From positions 1-28,470 of the forward strand of contig PNLG01000193.1 in NCBI GenBank assembly GCA_013822915.1: a stretch of 28,470 nt of DNA, read 5' to 3'. The notes beneath the pieces are model-generated. The model made no database searches. It worked only from the letters and a program-made list of their open reading frames with translations, and was not told where the DNA came from. This DNA comes from Sphingomonas sp. (GTDB lineage Bacteria; Pseudomonadota; Alphaproteobacteria; Sphingomonadales; Sphingomonadaceae). The translations under genes and the position numbers were made by a program. Position 1 is the stretch's first letter, and every line of letters begins with the position of its first letter. Positions 1-9,326 of this stretch are shown here, one piece after another.

Positions 1-758
1 AACCATTTGCCCGGTTGCCGCAGTGGCCGTTCCGCCTGGATCAGTAAGACAACCCGCGTGCCGCTGGTGTCGTTCCACACCTCGTGGCGATAGGTGTCGT
101 CGAACACCAACGTCTCGCCCTCTGCCCAGCGCACGATGCGGTCATGCACGCGCATCCGCACATCGCCGTCCGATGGCACCACCAGCCCGAGATGGCAGGT
201 AATCAGCCCCTTGGTGACGCCGCGATGGTCAGGAATGTGCGTGCCCGGCGCCAGAATCGAGAAAAACGCACTGTTCAGGCCCGGAATCGTGCCGATGACG
301 GCGGCCGTTTGCGGGCAGCGCGCCAGATTTTCCTCAATCGGATAGCCATAGCCGACCAGAAAATAGGACCGCCATTTGTTTATCTCCGCTATGGAGCGAT
401 GATCGGGCGAAATGGTAGCAAGCGAGGGGGCAGCCGACCCGCGCAGGGCAACCGATTCAGCTTCAGCCCGGATCGCCTGCCAATTGTCGCGCAACTGCGC
501 GGTCCAGGGAAAGTCGCGCACGTCGAGCACCGGCGTGTTCGGCACCAGCGAGGATGCGCCGATCAACCGGTCGAACAGCCCGCGCAGCGCCTTGCCCAGC
601 GTGATAATAAACGGGCGACCGCGCTCGGCGACCATCGCATCGCCTTCGCGCGGAGCGCCGGAAATGATGTTGAGATCGGGCACAAATCCGGCGGGCATTT
701 CGTCGGCGCGCCAAGGCGCGGCGGTGTGGCGCGATGTTGTTGTGTCGGTCGTCATCAT
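1..758 (-). CDS. Aspartyl/asparaginyl beta-hydroxylase family protein (C-terminus beyond window)
   Basis: Read on the minus strand, this frame is open from an ATG at 758 to the left edge (about 252 residues). It ends inside the hydroxylase domain, so the gene is partial only because of the window. The cupin-like 2-oxoglutarate/Fe(II) dioxygenase core is clear: GTHIPDHRG followed by CHLGLVVP gives the first iron-binding histidine, FDDTYRHEVWND gives the second, and the Arg of GTRVVLLIQ matches the 2-oxoglutarate-binding arginine of AspH. Members hydroxylate Asp/Asn side chains of peptides or, in LpxO-type enzymes, the acyl chain of lipid A; the sequence does not settle which. An alternative ATG lies at 755 and the Shine-Dalgarno is weak. 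It is divergent from the M16 protease across ~190 bp. Family call is firm, substrate unknown. Confidence 0.88.
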   Translation of the reverse strand, partial: MMTTDTTTSRHTAAPWRADEMPAGFVPDLNIISGAPREGDAMVAERGRPFIITLGKALRGLFDRLIGASSLVPNTPVLDVRDFPWTAQLRDNWQAIRAEAESVALRGSAAPSLATISPDHRSIAEINKWRSYFLVGYGYPIEENLARCPQTAAVIGTIPGLNSAFFSILAPGTHIPDHRGVTKGLITCHLGLVVPSDGDVRMRVHDRIVRWAEGETLVFDDTYRHEVWNDTSGTRVVLLIQAERPLRQPGKW

Positions 759-947
759 CTGGTCACCCACTGTTGAAGGCGCAGAGCGGTGCCCCCATCC
801 GCACGATTCGGTTATGCCGCTACGCGCGGCTTGCGACGAAATCATGGCCAAACCGGGCGTAATCAAGAGAGTTTGGCAGATTGCGCACCCCAAAGATTGC
901 AAGAAAGGTCGCTAGCGTCGGCGCCGTGCGCTCGCTACACCCCTGCT

Positions 948-3893
948 ATGGATTGTTCTTTTGCAGCGCTGCGGCGCGTGCTCGCTCTTTTCGGCATGGT
1001 GGCATTGGCTGGCGACGCGCTTGCCCGCGATCAGACCGGGCCCGCTGTTGCGCCTGCCGCTGCGCCTGCGAATGCAGCAGAGCCGGGGTGGCTATACAAG
1101 GGCAGCGACATCACACCCGACCCCGCATGGCGGTTTGGCACCTTGCCCAACGGGCTGCGCTATGCGCTGCGCCGCAATGGCGTGCCGCCGGGTCAGGTCG
1201 CGGTGCGGGTGCGGATCGACGCGGGCTCGCTTTACGAGCGCGCGCACGAACGCGGCTTTGCCCATTTGCTCGAACATCTGACGTTTCGCAGCTCGGTCTA
1301 TGTCGCCGATGGGGAGGCAAAGCGCATCTGGCAACGGCTGGGCACGACCTTTGGCTCGGATACGAACGCGCAGACGGGCTTTACCAGCACCAGCTACAAG
1401 CTCGACCTGCCCGGCGCCACCGAACAGGCGCTGGATGAAAGCCTCCACATTCTTGCCGGCATGATGGCGCAGCCGTTGATTACGCCCGCCACGCTCGATG
1501 CCGAACGTCCGGTGGTGCTGGCCGAACAGCGCGAGCAGCCCGGCGCGCAATCGCGCTATTCCGACGCCGTCCGCAGCGCGTTTTTTGCTGGCCAACCGAT
1601 TGCTGACCGTTCGCCGATTGGTACGATCAAGACGCTGGAGGCGGCAACCGCCGCCGATGTGCGCGGCTTTCATGAACGCTGGTATCGGCCCGAGCGCGCG
1701 GTTGTCGTGATCGTGGGCGATCTTGACCCGGCGCTGTTCGAGCGGCTGATCAAAAAGAATTTCTCGGACTGGCAGGGCAAGGGCCAAAATCCGCCCGACC
1801 CCGATTTCGGTACGCCAAAGCCCGCGCCGCGCCCGGTGGTGATTACCGAACCCTCGATCCCGGCGATTGTCGGCTTTGCCGTCATGCGCCCCTGGGTTTA
1901 CCGGGACGACACGGTGCTGTTCAATCAAAAGCGCATGGTCGATATGCTGGCGCTTCGGCTCATTAACCGGCGGCTGGAAACGCGCGCGCGCAGCGGCGGC
2001 AGCTTTATCAGCGCAACGGTGTCGATCGACGATTTCGCGCGGTCGGCGAACGGCACCTTTGTTAACGTATTGCCGATTGGCGATGATTGGGCATCGGCGC
2101 TGACCGATGTGCGCGCCGTCATTGCCGACGCGCAGGCCGAGCCCGCCGCGCAAGCCGAAATCGACCGCGAGCTTGCCGAATTCGACACTGCGCTCAAGAC
2201 CCAAGTCGAAACCGCCGCTGCCGAGGCGGGCGCCAAACAGGCGGATGATCTGGTCGAGGCGATCGATATCGCCGAAACCGTGACGACCGCGCAAACCGCT
2301 TATGAGATTTTCACCAGCGCACGCGCCAACGGTATGTTCAGCGCCGCCGCATTGCTCGCGTCGACCAAGCGCGTGTTTGTGGGGGCGGCGACGCACGCCG
2401 TCGTCAATGCCCGCATCGCCGATCCGCAGGCAGCGGCCAGGCTCGCCGCGCTGCTGAAGGCCGATGTTTCGCGCGTCGCAGCGCAGCGCAGCGCGGTGCG
2501 GGCGGTTGACTTTTCCGCGCTGCCAAAGCTTGGCGCTCCGGCGACCATTGTGAGCCGCAAGGCCATTACCGATCTGGGAATGGAGACGGTCGAGTTCTCC
2601 AACGGCGCGCGCATGATGCTGTATTCCAATTCGGCTGAGGCCGGGCGGGTCTATGTGCGGGTTCGCTTTGGCGGGGGCTACAATGCATTGCCCGCCGCGC
2701 GCGCCAGTGCGGCGTGGGCCGCACCGCTTGCGCTGATTTCCAGCGGTATCGGCAGCTTGGGGCAGGAGGAGCTCGACCGGCTGACCTCTGGCCGTCGGAT
2801 CGACCTCGACTTTGCGGTTGATGACGATGCGTTCGTCATTGGGTCCACGACATCGGCGGCCGATCTGCCCGATCAATTGACGTTGATCGCCGCCAAGCTC
2901 GCCGAACCCGGCTGGGATCCCAATCCGCTCGCGCGCGCGCGGGCGTTGGCGACCACGGCTTATGCGGGATACACCGCATCGCCGGGTGCCGTGCTTGGGC
3001 GCGATCTTGAAGGGTTGCTGCACGGCGACGACCCCCGCTGGGCGACTCCGTCGCTCGCGCAGATTGCGGCGACGACGCCGGCGCAGTTCCGCGCGCTTTG
3101 GGAGCCACTGCTCAAGTCCGGTCCGGTCGAAGTGCAAGTGTTCGGGGATGTGAGAGCCGATGACGCGATTGCCGCCGTCGCGCGCAGCATCGGTGCGCTG
3201 CCCCCCCGCACCGTGAGCACGGCCGCCGCTCCGCCCATTGCGTTCCCGAAACACCGCGCCCAGCCTGTGATCCGCACGCACGACGGCCCCATCAATCAGG
3301 CGGTCGCCGTGATCGCCTGGCCCACCGGTGGCGGCGTTGCGGGGATCAGCGACAGTCGGCAGCTCGATGTGCTGGCGCAAGTGTTCAACGACCGGCTGTT
3401 CGACCGGCTCCGGTCGGAAGCGGGCGCGAGCTATAGCCCGAGCGTATCGAGCAGTTGGCCGGTTGGATTGCCGAGCGGGGGGCGCGTCCTCGCGGTCGGT
3501 CAGGTGCCGCCGGAAAAGGTTGATTTCTTTTTCAAGCTTGCGCGCGAGATCGCCGCCGATCTGGTCGCGCGGCCGCTGGAGGCCGATGAGCTGCGACGGG
3601 CAGTTGTCCCCTATCTGCAACTGGTCGCACGCACCTCAACCGGCAATACGTTCTGGTTCAGCCAGCTTGAATGGGCGAGTTACGAGCCAGTTCGGATCGA
3701 CGCGATCCGCACGCTGGCGCGCGATATTTCCGGGCTGACGCCCGCCATTCTTCAACAAGTGGCGGCGAAATATCTGCGGCCAGAGGCGGACTGGACGATG
3801 GCAGTCGTGCCGAAATCGCTGGCCCCGCAATCGCGCGGGGGCGCCGCAAAGCCTGCTGTGGGCAAACCGCCCCGCAAAGCGTCGCGGCGGTAG
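948..3893 (+). CDS. Secreted M16 (insulinase/pitrilysin-like) zinc metallopeptidase
   Basis: 981-residue protein read from the ATG at 948. The frame is open further upstream, but only this start gives an N-terminal signal peptide (hydrophobic run LALFGMVALAGDALA, likely cut after ALA near residue 27). The inverted zinc motif HLLEH lies at residues 106-110, and Glu186, 76 residues further on, fits the third zinc ligand. The length and layout match the four-domain M16 architecture: an N-terminal catalytic half with its C-terminal partner domain, then a second non-catalytic half (from about residue 560). A role in periplasmic peptide or protein turnover is inferred from the family. No strong ribosome binding site precedes the start. 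The gene is convergent with the redoxin gene, with two hairpins in the 105-bp gap. Confidence 0.92.
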   Translation: MDCSFAALRRVLALFGMVALAGDALARDQTGPAVAPAAAPANAAEPGWLYKGSDITPDPAWRFGTLPNGLRYALRRNGVPPGQVAVRVRIDAGSLYERAHERGFAHLLEHLTFRSSVYVADGEAKRIWQRLGTTFGSDTNAQTGFTSTSYKLDLPGATEQALDESLHILAGMMAQPLITPATLDAERPVVLAEQREQPGAQSRYSDAVRSAFFAGQPIADRSPIGTIKTLEAATAADVRGFHERWYRPERAVVVIVGDLDPALFERLIKKNFSDWQGKGQNPPDPDFGTPKPAPRPVVITEPSIPAIVGFAVMRPWVYRDDTVLFNQKRMVDMLALRLINRRLETRARSGGSFISATVSIDDFARSANGTFVNVLPIGDDWASALTDVRAVIADAQAEPAAQAEIDRELAEFDTALKTQVETAAAEAGAKQADDLVEAIDIAETVTTAQTAYEIFTSARANGMFSAAALLASTKRVFVGAATHAVVNARIADPQAAARLAALLKADVSRVAAQRSAVRAVDFSALPKLGAPATIVSRKAITDLGMETVEFSNGARMMLYSNSAEAGRVYVRVRFGGGYNALPAARASAAWAAPLALISSGIGSLGQEELDRLTSGRRIDLDFAVDDDAFVIGSTTSAADLPDQLTLIAAKLAEPGWDPNPLARARALATTAYAGYTASPGAVLGRDLEGLLHGDDPRWATPSLAQIAATTPAQFRALWEPLLKSGPVEVQVFGDVRADDAIAAVARSIGALPPRTVSTAAAPPIAFPKHRAQPVIRTHDGPINQAVAVIAWPTGGGVAGISDSRQLDVLAQVFNDRLFDRLRSEAGASYSPSVSSSWPVGLPSGGRVLAVGQVPPEKVDFFFKLAREIAADLVARPLEADELRRAVVPYLQLVARTSTGNTFWFSQLEWASYEPVRIDAIRTLARDISGLTPAILQQVAAKYLRPEADWTMAVVPKSLAPQSRGGAAKPAVGKPPRKASRR

Positions 3894-3927
3894 CGCTTGT
3901 TCACCTGTTACTGGCCGGTGCTGCACC

Positions 3928-3950
3928 TGTTTCAGTGGACCTGAAACAGA
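3928..3950. repeat. Perfect 9-bp palindrome with 5-nt loop after the M16 gene
   Basis: CTGTTTCAG and CTGAAACAG are exact reverse complements separated by TGGAC, 35 bases after the protease stop. No T-run follows on either strand, so it is not a classical terminator. The TTTCAG / TGGAC..CTGAAAC wording resembles half-units of the palindromic repeats around 19.8-20.3 kb, so it may be a rearranged relic of that family. Confidence 0.5.
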
Positions 3951-3961
3951 CGCTAACGGTT

Positions 3962-3986
3962 ATCCCGGCGGGGCCGCCGCCGGGAT
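3962..3986. terminator. GC-rich hairpin between convergent genes, possible bidirectional terminator
   Basis: A 10-bp stem (ATCCCGGCGG pairing with CCGCCGGGAT) closes a 5-nt loop midway between the convergent protease and redoxin stops. Position and strength suit transcription termination in both directions. Neither side has a proper U-tract, so intrinsic termination is uncertain. Confidence 0.4.
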
Positions 3987-3998
3987 GGGGAGCCGGGC

Positions 3999-4550
3999 TT
4001 AGCGCGCGTCAACCGCTGCCAGAATCGCGGCGTTATTGGGGCGCACCTTGTAATCATCGGTCGAAAGCTTGTGGCGGACAACGCCCTGGGCATCGATGAT
4101 GAGCACCGTCGACCGTGGCACGCCATAAGCAAAATTGCCCTTGGCATAGGCCGGATCGCGCAAGCCGAACGCGTCGATCATCTTTGAGTCCTTGTCCGAC
4201 AGCAACGTATAGTTGACCGACTGGCGGCCTGCGAAATCGGCAAGCTTGTCGGGCGCGTCATAGCTGATCGCTGCCAGCGTATAGCCGCGCTTGGCCAGTT
4301 CGGCGGGGAGCGCACGCACATCCTTCAACTGCGCCTGGCAATAGGGGCACCATGACGCCGAGCGGAAGAAGATCAGCACCGTGCCCTTTTTGCCCGCGAT
4401 CGAGGCAAAGTCGCGCGGCTTGCCAGCGGCATCGACGGCGGCGAAATTGGCGGGCACCTTCGCACCCACCGCAATCGGTGCGGCGGCGTGCGCAATGGCG
4501 GCCGCGACGATGGCCACGGGAAGGGCAAAAAGCATATGGGCAGCGCGCAT
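3999..4550 (-). CDS. Exported thioredoxin-fold redoxin (AhpC/TSA-like, CPYC motif)
   Basis: 183-residue protein from the ATG at 4550, preceded by GGAGA at good spacing. A longer frame reaches 4580, but the SD and the signal peptide (MRAAHMLFALPVAIVAAAIAHAAA) favour 4550. After the signal peptide comes a thioredoxin fold with FFRSASWCPYCQAQLKDV, an active-site CxxC, followed by features of the AhpC/TSA redoxins (a YDAP strand-helix, the PRSTVLIIDAQG strand). It is probably a periplasmic thiol oxidoreductase or peroxiredoxin-like protein. The CPYC pair argues for disulfide chemistry rather than a plain 1-Cys peroxidase. The gene lies 72 bases downstream of the acyl-CoA ligase gene on the same strand, so co-transcription is possible but no functional link is evident. 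Confidence 0.85.
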   Translation of the reverse strand: MRAAHMLFALPVAIVAAAIAHAAAPIAVGAKVPANFAAVDAAGKPRDFASIAGKKGTVLIFFRSASWCPYCQAQLKDVRALPAELAKRGYTLAAISYDAPDKLADFAGRQSVNYTLLSDKDSKMIDAFGLRDPAYAKGNFAYGVPRSTVLIIDAQGVVRHKLSTDDYKVRPNNAAILAAVDAR

Positions 4551-4622
4551 AAAGTCTCCGATAAAATTGGGGGAACGCATTCGCCTTTCGATTGGGACAC
4601 GCGAAAGGTTACACGAGCAACA

Positions 4623-6413
4623 TCAACCCTTGTAAAGGGCATCGAGCCGCGCGCCATAAACCTGTTTCAGCACATGGCGGCGGATTTTGAGCGAGGGGGT
4701 AAGCTGTTCATTTTCAATCGCAAAAGGTTCATCGGCGATGATGAAGCGGCGCACGCGCTCAATCACTGACAAATCCTTGTTCACCCGCTCGACTGCAGCG
4801 CCCAGCGCGGCGCGGTAATCTGGATTCTCAGCAAGCTTTGCAAAATCGCAGCCAGTCCCCGACCGCGCGCAAAATTCCTGCGTCCATTCGGGGTCGGGGA
4901 CGAGGACCGCGACCATATGCGGCTTGCGGTCGCCGGCGATCATCGCTTGCAGGATTTCGGGCTGCAGGGTCAGCATCCCCTCCACCTTTTGCGGCGCAAC
5001 ATTGTCGCCCTTGTCATTGATGATAAGGTCTTTTTTGCGATCGGTAATCTTGATGCGGCCCTTGTCGTCGATAACGCCAATGTCGCCAGTGTGGAGCCAG
5101 CCATCGCGCAGCACGCGCCGCGTTTCTTCCTCGTTGCGCCAATAACCGTGCATCACCAATTCGCCGCGCACCAGGATTTCGCCATCTTCGGCAATGCGCA
5201 CTTCGGTGTTGGCCAGCGGCGGGCCAACGGTGTCGTGCTTCAGCCCGACCGCAGGGCGATTGCACGAAATCACCGGCGCCGACTCGGTCTGGCCATAGCC
5301 CTGCAGGAAGGTGATCCCAAGCGAATCGAAGAAGATGCCGATTTCGGGATTGAGCGGCGCACCGCCCGACACCATCGCCTTGATCCGCCCGCCGAACCGC
5401 TTGGCGATGCGCGGTTTCAGCGTCGCACCGAGCAGCGCATTCATCGGCATATCGAGCGCGCCACGCTTGCCGGCCGCTTTACGTCCGCCAATGCCGACTG
5501 CCTGGTTCATCATGAAGGTTGCGAATTTACCCTGTTTCTCAACCTGTTTGACGATACGCTGGCGCAAAACTTCGAACAGGCGCGGGACCACGACCATGAT
5601 CGTCGGGCGTGTTTCCTCGATATTGGACGCAAGCTTGTCCAGCCCTTCGGCATAATAAATCTGCGCGCCCAACCCGATCGGGAAATGCTGGCCGCCGGTA
5701 TGTTCATAGGCGTGGCTGAGCGGGAGGAACGAAAGGAACACTTCATCGCCCCAGCCGAAATCCTCACTGATGATCGTACAACATCCGTTGACGTTGTGCA
5801 GGATCGCACCGTGATGCTGCACAACGCCGCGTGGCGCGCCGCCGGTGCCGCTGGTGTAGATGATGCAGGCCGGGTCGTCGCGCGTGAAATTCGCCGCAGC
5901 GTCGGCCGCGTCGGGGGCGGTCGGATGCTCGGCGATCAGCGTGCCCCATTGGTGAAAGGCAAGCGGCCCGGCCTGCGCCACGCGCAAATCCTCCATCCCG
6001 ATCACGAAGCGCGCTTGTGACGAGCGGAGTGCTGCGGGCAGCAGGGTCCGGGCCAGCTTGGCGTTCGACACGATGATCGCGCGCGCGCCGCTGTTTTCGA
6101 GGATATGCGCATGATCGCGCTCGGTATTGGTGGTGTAGGTGGGGACAGTGATGCACCCCGCGGCCATGATCGCCAAGTCGCTTATGCACCATTCGGGGCG
6201 GTTCTCGCTGACCAGCATTACGCGGTCGCCGGGGTTGAGCCCTATCGCTTTCAGCTCCGATGCAAGTGCTGAGACTTGCTCTGCCGCCGATGCCCAGCTG
6301 ATCGACTGCCAGCGGCCATCCGCCTTGGCCCACAGGAACGGCTTGTCGCCGCCGGTGCGTGCGCGGGCAAAAAACATCGCGACCAGACTGGGAAAATGTT
6401 CAAGCTTTCGCAT
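4623..6413 (-). CDS. Long-chain acyl-CoA synthetase (AMP-forming ligase)
   Basis: 596-residue ANL-superfamily adenylating enzyme that activates a fatty acid to acyl-CoA via acyl-AMP. Motifs in order: the phosphate-binding loop IIYTSGTGGAPRGVV (about residue 190), the GYGQTESAPV adenine-site motif, and GWLHTGDIGVIDD with GRIKITDRKKDLI, the hinge motif of the C-terminal domain. The length and gap pattern fit the FAA1/long-chain group. The frame also opens with a GTG at 6416, but AGGAGA sits correctly for the ATG at 6413 and too close for the GTG. Chain-length preference cannot be read from sequence. It is followed on the same strand by the redoxin gene and preceded by ggt with a 67-base gap. 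Confidence 0.92.
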   Translation of the reverse strand: MRKLEHFPSLVAMFFARARTGGDKPFLWAKADGRWQSISWASAAEQVSALASELKAIGLNPGDRVMLVSENRPEWCISDLAIMAAGCITVPTYTTNTERDHAHILENSGARAIIVSNAKLARTLLPAALRSSQARFVIGMEDLRVAQAGPLAFHQWGTLIAEHPTAPDAADAAANFTRDDPACIIYTSGTGGAPRGVVQHHGAILHNVNGCCTIISEDFGWGDEVFLSFLPLSHAYEHTGGQHFPIGLGAQIYYAEGLDKLASNIEETRPTIMVVVPRLFEVLRQRIVKQVEKQGKFATFMMNQAVGIGGRKAAGKRGALDMPMNALLGATLKPRIAKRFGGRIKAMVSGGAPLNPEIGIFFDSLGITFLQGYGQTESAPVISCNRPAVGLKHDTVGPPLANTEVRIAEDGEILVRGELVMHGYWRNEEETRRVLRDGWLHTGDIGVIDDKGRIKITDRKKDLIINDKGDNVAPQKVEGMLTLQPEILQAMIAGDRKPHMVAVLVPDPEWTQEFCARSGTGCDFAKLAENPDYRAALGAAVERVNKDLSVIERVRRFIIADEPFAIENEQLTPSLKIRRHVLKQVYGARLDALYKG

Positions 6414-6480
6414 CACTTCTCCTGAAGCATCGCCCCCGCGATTGCACCATGCCGCACGGCTGCCCGTTGGCCGACCGCCC

Positions 6481-8181
6481 TCATTCGCTTAGCGCCACAC
6501 CCACGCTGCGCGGGTCCGCCGCACCAACCCAGCCGCGCCGGGTGCGCTCGGCGGCATTTGCCTTCAGCCCCAGCCGCGCGATCGACACTTTGTGGCCCAG
6601 CGCCTCCAGCGCGGGTTTCAGCGCCTCGCGCCCCGTGCCCTGTTCGAGCACCAATGTGGTGCCGCTGAAATAAACGAGCCCCTCGCCGATCGACGCGCGA
6701 GCATCCATCCCCCAGTCGAGATGGGCGATCAGCGCCTTGGCGACCTGCATGATGATCGTTTTGCCGCCCGCCGCGCCGACGGTGAACACCGGCACCCCGC
6801 GCGCATCATAAACGATCGTGGGCGACATGGACGAAAGCGGTCGCTTGCCCCCCTGCACCCGGTTGGCAACCGGCGCGCCGCCGCGTTCGGGGGCGAAGGT
6901 GAAATCGGTCAGCTCGTTGTTGAGCACAAAGCCGCTCGCCAGAATCTGGCTGCCAAACGGCCCTTCGACCGTTGAGGTCATAGTGCCGATATTGCCGCGC
7001 CGGTCGATCGCGACGAAATGGGTGGTCCCAGAAACTTCGCCCGACAGCGCGGCGGTGCGCGGCTCGGCACCCGGCGGGGTGCCCGCCTCATAAGTGCCAA
7101 GCGATTTGTCCGGCGAAATCAGCATCGAGCGCGACTTCAGATATGCCTTGTCGATCATGCCCGCGACCGGCACGCGCACGAAATCGCTGTCGGCCAGATA
7201 TTTTTCGCGGTCGGCATAGGCGAGCAGCATCGCCTCGCCGATCAGGTGCCACGACACCGGGTTGGCGGCGCCCAGCTTCTTCATGTCGAACCGTTCGACC
7301 ATGCCCAGCACTTGCAGCACCGTGACCGCGCCTGATGACGGCGGGCCCATGCCGCAAATCTTGTAGCCGCGGTATGTACCGCACACTGGCGGGCGTTCCT
7401 TCGCGCGGTAAGCCGCGAGGTCGGCGAGCGTGATGTCGCTGGGGTTGCGTTCGGCCTTGGTCGCGGCGGTGACGATCGCTTCGCCCGTTTCGCCGGTGTA
7501 AAAGGCGTCCGCGCCGCCCTCGGCGATCAGCCGCAATGTTCGGGCGAGATCGGGGTTCTTCACCAGCGCCCCTTCGCTCAGCGGCTTGCCATCCAGCGTA
7601 TATTGCGCGCGGATCGCGGGAAACGCGCTCCACACCTGGCTGACAAAGCCCATCCCCGCCGCCATCGGGCGCGTGACGGTATAGCCCTGTTCGGCCAGCC
7701 GGATGGCGGGCGCGAACAACGCCTTCCACGGCAATGTGCCAAAGCGTTTATGCACCATTGCCATCAGCCGGATATTTCCGGGCACGCCGACCGATTTGCC
7801 GCCGGGCACGGCCTGGAAGAAGGGGAGCGGCTTGCCATCGGTCCCCACAAACCGTTGCGGGGTGGCCGCCGAGGGCGCGGTTTCGCGGCCGTCAATGGTA
7901 ATCAGCTTGCCGCCCGCCGGTTGATAGACAAAGAATCCGCCCCCGCCGATGCCGCTTGATTGCGGTTCGACCACGGTAAGCGCGAGCATCATTGCCATTT
8001 GCGCGTCCGCCGCGCTGCCCCCCGCGCGCAGGATTTCGCGCCCCGCCTCTGCCGCGCGCGGATCAGCGGCTGAGACAATGCCCCTGGCCGGTGGCTTGGC
8101 GGGTGCCGCCTTCGTTCGCGCGTCGCTGACGCTGGCCGGGATCAAAAGCGTCGCCGACAGCGCGAGGATCAATTTTTTCAT
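6481..8181 (-). CDS. ggt: Gamma-glutamyltranspeptidase, secreted
   Basis: 566-residue Ntn-hydrolase precursor. The frame is open further upstream, but the ATG at 8181 gives a signal peptide (MKKLILALSATLLIPASVSDA). The autocleavage site and nucleophile are seen as SGTTHF, with Thr386 equivalent to E. coli Thr391, the first residue of the small subunit. DGRETAP (Arg99) matches the substrate alpha-carboxylate-binding arginine. PPSSGAVTVLQVL and LSSMSPTIV are the family's other conserved blocks, the latter shaping the oxyanion hole. It should hydrolyse or transfer the gamma-glutamyl group of glutathione in the periplasm. It starts 31 bases after the pyrD stop, which suggests one transcript. Confidence 0.95.
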   Translation of the reverse strand: MKKLILALSATLLIPASVSDARTKAAPAKPPARGIVSAADPRAAEAGREILRAGGSAADAQMAMMLALTVVEPQSSGIGGGGFFVYQPAGGKLITIDGRETAPSAATPQRFVGTDGKPLPFFQAVPGGKSVGVPGNIRLMAMVHKRFGTLPWKALFAPAIRLAEQGYTVTRPMAAGMGFVSQVWSAFPAIRAQYTLDGKPLSEGALVKNPDLARTLRLIAEGGADAFYTGETGEAIVTAATKAERNPSDITLADLAAYRAKERPPVCGTYRGYKICGMGPPSSGAVTVLQVLGMVERFDMKKLGAANPVSWHLIGEAMLLAYADREKYLADSDFVRVPVAGMIDKAYLKSRSMLISPDKSLGTYEAGTPPGAEPRTAALSGEVSGTTHFVAIDRRGNIGTMTSTVEGPFGSQILASGFVLNNELTDFTFAPERGGAPVANRVQGGKRPLSSMSPTIVYDARGVPVFTVGAAGGKTIIMQVAKALIAHLDWGMDARASIGEGLVYFSGTTLVLEQGTGREALKPALEALGHKVSIARLGLKANAAERTRRGWVGAADPRSVGVALSE

Positions 8182-8212
8182 AGACCAAATCCTAACCAGA
8201 TTTGCCGTAGCG

Positions 8213-9250
8213 TCAAAGTGCTTTGGCAGCGCGCGCGTCGCCCAGCGTCGCAAAGCCGTCGCGGCGAAGCAGTGCCGCAAGGCCAGCATTGATCGCGCGG
8301 GCAAGCCCCGGCCCCTCATAAACCAGCGCGGAATAGAGCTGCACCAGCGATGCGCCCGCCATCAACCGGGCATAGGCTTCGGCGGCGTTGTCGATCCCGC
8401 CGACCGAGATCAGCGGGATCGCCCCGCCGGTTGCTGCTCGCGCCTCCGCCAGTTTCGCGCGCGCAAGCGGCGCGAGCGGGGCGCCCGACAGCCCACCGGC
8501 CTCCGCTGCATGCGGGGACATCAGCGGCGGGCGGCTGATCGTGGTATTGCAGACGATCAGCGCGTCGATGCCGGCGTCAATCGCTGCGCGGGCGATATGG
8601 TCGATGCCGACCGCGTCAAGATCGGGCGCGATTTTCAGGAATAGCGGCGTCCGCCCTCGCGCCTCGACACTTGCGGCCAGCAATTCGGCGAGCGCGGTCC
8701 CATGTTGCAAATCACGCAGGCCCGGCGTGTTGGGGGAACTGATGTTGATCGTGACATAATCGGCAATCGGCGCGGCTTTGGCGACGCCGTGCCGGTAATC
8801 GGCGATGCGGTCGGCTGCATCCTTGTTCGCGCCGACATTGATGCCGAGCACACCGTGGCGGCGCGCGGCGCTGGCCCGCGGGAGTGCTGCATCAATCCCG
8901 CCATTGTTGAACCCCAGCCGGTTGATGACCGCGCGATCCTCCACCAGCCGGAAAATGCGTGGCTTGGGATTGCCAGGCTGGGGCAGGGGGGTGAGCGTGC
9001 CGATCTCGACACTGCCAAAGCCGAGCGCGAACCAGCCGTCGATTGCTGCCCCATTTTTGTCGACGCCCGCCGCCAGCCCGAGCGGTGACGCGAAATCGAT
9101 ACCGGCCACGCGCGTTGCCAGCGCCGGGTCGGGTGTGGGTGCTGCCCCCGGCGTGCCGATGCGCGCCCATGCCGCCAGCGCGTCGATAGTCAGTCCGTGC
9201 GCGCGCTCGGCATCGAGCGCAAACAAAGCGGGGCGGATCACCGAGAACAT
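8213..9250 (-). CDS. pyrD: Dihydroorotate dehydrogenase (quinone), class 2
   Basis: 345-residue FMN enzyme oxidising dihydroorotate to orotate in pyrimidine synthesis, passing electrons to membrane quinone. Class 2 is indicated by the N-terminal helical extension (FSVIRPALFALDAERAHGL) and by catalytic Ser172 in NISSPNTPGLR, where class 1 enzymes carry Cys. Other blocks are SPLGLAAGVDKNG, INRLGFNNGG, LKIAPDLD and the phosphate-binding SVGGIDNAAEAYARLMAGA. The start is uncertain between ATGs at 9274, 9259 and 9250. I chose 9250 because it gives the usual length and has a weak GCGAG upstream. The gene is divergent from the suf regulator and followed closely by ggt. Confidence 0.94.
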   Translation of the reverse strand: MFSVIRPALFALDAERAHGLTIDALAAWARIGTPGAAPTPDPALATRVAGIDFASPLGLAAGVDKNGAAIDGWFALGFGSVEIGTLTPLPQPGNPKPRIFRLVEDRAVINRLGFNNGGIDAALPRASAARRHGVLGINVGANKDAADRIADYRHGVAKAAPIADYVTINISSPNTPGLRDLQHGTALAELLAASVEARGRTPLFLKIAPDLDAVGIDHIARAAIDAGIDALIVCNTTISRPPLMSPHAAEAGGLSGAPLAPLARAKLAEARAATGGAIPLISVGGIDNAAEAYARLMAGASLVQLYSALVYEGPGLARAINAGLAALLRRDGFATLGDARAAKAL

Positions 9251-9326
9251 CGCTCGCATTTGGCAGTGCGCCACCGGCGTGGCAATCGGCTTGTGCGAGG
9301 CGAGTCTGGGGCAAACGAGCCATTTC

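Noticed and set aside
13..758. Open plus-strand frames over the beta-hydroxylase gene (for example 84-776)
   Set aside because: The minus strand encodes a clean 2-oxoglutarate hydroxylase with both iron-binding histidines. The plus-strand frames show no domain.
1092..3620. 842-codon open frame antisense to the M16 protease
   Set aside because: It lies wholly inside a clear protease gene, has no recognisable domain and is rich in Arg/His/Gly. Such frames arise from high GC at third positions of the real gene.
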